NCBI GenBank assembly: GCA_007280825.1
Contig: QYQI01000017.1
Location: forward strand, 1-5,983
Reading direction: 5' to 3'
DNA: 5,983 nucleotides
Origin: Ignavibacteriales bacterium
GTDB taxonomy: Bacteria; Bacteroidota; Ignavibacteria; Ignavibacteriales; Melioribacteraceae
Numbering within the stretch: position 1 is the first letter of the stretch; each line of letters opens with the position of its first letter. The notes beneath the pieces are model-generated. The model was given only the letters and a program-made list of their open reading frames with translations, ran no database searches and was not told where the DNA came from. The position numbers and the translations under genes are program-made. Shown here piece by piece: positions 4,049 to 5,983 of this stretch.

Positions 4049-5689
4049 TTGAAAAATTATTTAATTAAACTTTTTAAGACCACACAAGAAAAACTGCCTT
4101 ACCTCTTTGAAATTGATCCGACATTCTCTGTCCCGAGCCAACAGAATCACGGCGATTACGCAACAAACGCCGCAATGATCCTTTCTAAAAAATTAAAAAG
4201 AAATCCAAAAAATATAGCAAATGAAATTATTACAAACTTAGATTATGATAAAAGAATTATTGAGAAAGTCGAAATTGCCGGACCGGGATTTATCAATTTT
4301 TATTTTACTGCTTCATACAATTCTCAAATTGTCAGATATGTTCTCTTCGAAAATGAAAATTTCGGCAAATCGAAAAAATATGCCGGTAAGAAAGCGATGG
4401 TTGAGTTTATCTCTGCAAATCCTACCGGACCATTAACTGTCGGACATGGCCGCGGAGCTGTCGTTGGTGATACAGTTGCGAGTATGCTTGAATGGATAGG
4501 GTATTCTGTTGACCGCGAGTATTACTTCAATAATGCGGGAAGACAGATGCGTGTTCTTGGTGATTCTGTTCGTCTGCGTTATTTGGAATTACTTGGACAG
4601 AAATCCGCCGAAGGCGGACAATTCCCGGAAGATTATTATCAAGGCGAATACATCAAAGAAATTGCCGCTAAGTTGAAGAATGAATACGGCGATAAACTTG
4701 TAAAAGAAGATGCTGAAGGAAAATTTAAGCAAACTGCTGAGAAAGAAATATTTTCTGAGATTATCAAAACGATGGAACGTATTCATATCCGCATGAAAAA
4801 CTTTTTCAATGAAAATACTTTGTATGAAGATGGGAAGATCAAAGCTTTGCTCGAAGAGTTTAAGAAAAAAAATCTATCGTATGAAAAAGATGATGCTGTT
4901 TGGTTAAAGCTGACCGAACTCGGCAACGATCAGGATAAAGTGATTGTAAAAGCGAGCGGAGAACCGACATACCGTTTACCGGATATTGCTTATCACATTA
5001 CAAAATACGAACGCAATTATGATTTGATGATTGATCTTTTCGGCTCAGACCATAGCGCAACTTATCCCGATGTTCTTGCCGGGTTGCGCGCACTCGGTTA
5101 TGATACAAGCAAAGTGAGAGTGCTGATCCATCAATTTGTTACGATAATGGAAAAAGGCGAAGTGGTTAAAATGTCAACTCGCAAAGCAAATTATATAACG
5201 CTTGATGAGTTGATTGATGAAGTAGGGAGTGACGTTGTACGTTACTTTTTTAACATGAGAAGCATTACAAGTCATTTGAATTTTGATCTTGATCTTGCCA
5301 AGAAACAATCCGATGAAAACCCGGTTTTCTATTTGCAATACGCCCACGCAAGAATTTCTTCCATTCTGCGTATGACAAAAGATGAAGGATTAAATTCTTC
5401 TTTGGAAAATCTTGTACTGTTAATTACAAAAGAGGAACAAAACCTTCTCAAAAAACTTTATGAATTTCCGGATGATGTAATCTATAGTGCAGAAAATTTT
5501 GAAACGAATCGAATCACTTCATACCTTGAAGAATTAGCCGCCCTCTTCCACAGGTTTTATACCGAGTGCAGAATAATCGGCAGTGAAAAGAAACTTGCCG
5601 AAGCGCGCATTGCACTTTGCATCGCTGTTCAAACTGTAATTAGAAATGGATTATCTATTCTTGGAGTTAGCGCTCCCGAAAAAATGTAA
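4049..5689 (+). CDS. argS: Arginine--tRNA ligase (ArgRS, class I)
   Basis: ArgRS charges tRNA-Arg with arginine using ATP in the cytoplasm. The 546 residues fit bacterial ArgRS (about 550-600). In order there are an N-terminal tRNA-recognition domain with NHGDYATN (33-40) and a VEIAGPGFINFYF block (74-86). The catalytic core follows, with FISANPTGPLTVGHGRGA (120-137) carrying the HIGH-equivalent TVGH and YYFNNAGRQM (158-167). Next are LFGSDHSATYP (330-340) and KMSTRKAN (374-381) as the KMSKS loop. The DALR anticodon-binding domain contains FYLQYAHARISSIL (427-440). The first histidine of HIGH is Thr130 here while His133 is kept, which I take as a lineage variant, not a defect. The start is TTG 4049 with GGAG six bases upstream. 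The gene follows rsfS by 26 bases and precedes the XdhC-like gene by 28. It appears complete and functional. Confidence 0.97.
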   Translation: MKNYLIKLFKTTQEKLPYLFEIDPTFSVPSQQNHGDYATNAAMILSKKLKRNPKNIANEIITNLDYDKRIIEKVEIAGPGFINFYFTASYNSQIVRYVLFENENFGKSKKYAGKKAMVEFISANPTGPLTVGHGRGAVVGDTVASMLEWIGYSVDREYYFNNAGRQMRVLGDSVRLRYLELLGQKSAEGGQFPEDYYQGEYIKEIAAKLKNEYGDKLVKEDAEGKFKQTAEKEIFSEIIKTMERIHIRMKNFFNENTLYEDGKIKALLEEFKKKNLSYEKDDAVWLKLTELGNDQDKVIVKASGEPTYRLPDIAYHITKYERNYDLMIDLFGSDHSATYPDVLAGLRALGYDTSKVRVLIHQFVTIMEKGEVVKMSTRKANYITLDELIDEVGSDVVRYFFNMRSITSHLNFDLDLAKKQSDENPVFYLQYAHARISSILRMTKDEGLNSSLENLVLLITKEEQNLLKKLYEFPDDVIYSAENFETNRITSYLEELAALFHRFYTECRIIGSEKKLAEARIALCIAVQTVIRNGLSILGVSAPEKM

Positions 5690-5717
5690 ATCATAATTTT
5701 TTAATAGATCAAACATT

Positions 5718-5983
5718 ATGGAAATCTACAGCAAGATAATTGAATTAAAAAAAGAGAATAGAAGTTTTGTAACTATCAGCGTTGTAAAATCAACCGGTTC
5801 AACTCCCGGTAAAGCTGGATTTAAGATGGTAGTTGATCACGAAGGAAAAACTTACGGCACAGTTGGCGGAGGCGCCATTGAGATGGAAGCAATTCAAGAA
5901 TCAAAAAGATTGATGGCTTCCGGCGAAGAAAATTTGTTGAAAGAATATTTACTTAGTAACGATGAAAAAATTATAGACCCCAA
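5718..5983 (+). CDS. XdhC/CoxI family protein (5' partial gene, cut by window end)
   Basis: XdhC/CoxI proteins are accessory factors for molybdenum hydroxylases. XdhC binds molybdenum cofactor and helps its sulfuration and insertion into xanthine dehydrogenase; other members act on related enzymes. The visible 88 residues match the N-terminal XdhC_CoxI domain: VTISVVKSTGSTPGKAGFKMVV (18-39, the usual GSSPRxxGAxM region) and GTVGGGAIE (47-55). The family's common arginine in the GSSPR position is glycine here (STPGKAG). The later conserved Cys/Gly motif and the Rossmann domain lie beyond the window. ATG 5718 is chosen because the alignment to the family starts there. Its upstream bases are AT-rich with no clear Shine-Dalgarno. 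It follows argS by 28 bases in the same direction and may be the operon's next gene. No molybdenum hydroxylase gene is visible here. Confidence 0.88.
   Translation, partial: MEIYSKIIELKKENRSFVTISVVKSTGSTPGKAGFKMVVDHEGKTYGTVGGGAIEMEAIQESKRLMASGEENLLKEYLLSNDEKIIDP

Overview
The window reads as ordinary chromosomal DNA from an AT-rich member of the Bacteroidota/Chlorobi side of the FCB group. I favour an Ignavibacteria-like organism, but this is an inference. It rests on two exact matches to the Bacteroidota -7 promoter consensus TAnnTTTG in a divergent intergenic region, a small secreted protein with barrel-like strands, a stand-alone LytR_C protein next to rsfS, and frequent TTG starts. No rRNA or tRNA gene, mobile element, CRISPR array or phage gene was seen.

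Left part (1-1145): the Pro/Ala/Lys-rich tail of an unidentified gene ends at 87 and is followed by an intrinsic terminator (128-160). A PhoH-family ATPase gene follows. Its reading frame has no ATG or GTG near the expected N-terminus. The best ribosome-binding site points to an ACG codon at 180, which is the oddest feature of the window.

Middle part (1142-2482): mazG (nucleotide pyrophosphohydrolase) lies on the minus strand, tail to tail with phoH, and the two stop codons overlap in the palindrome TTAA. mazG and ridA (reactive enamine/imine deaminase family) are transcribed divergently from a 117-base region with one TAnnTTTG box for each direction. Both families remove damaging metabolites.

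Right part (2606-5983): all genes are on the plus strand. First is a small secreted protein of unknown function. After it comes a tight run of a membrane-anchored LytR_C-domain protein, rsfS (ribosome silencing factor), argS (arginyl-tRNA synthetase) and the start of an XdhC/CoxI-family gene cut by the window edge. Gaps in this run are 9, 26 and 28 bases, so an operon is likely. The first three genes of the run all start with TTG.

I found no convincing new multi-gene system. The observations most worth following up are the apparent ACG start of phoH, the run of TTG starts, the secreted protein of unknown family, and the solo LytR_C protein tied to translation genes.
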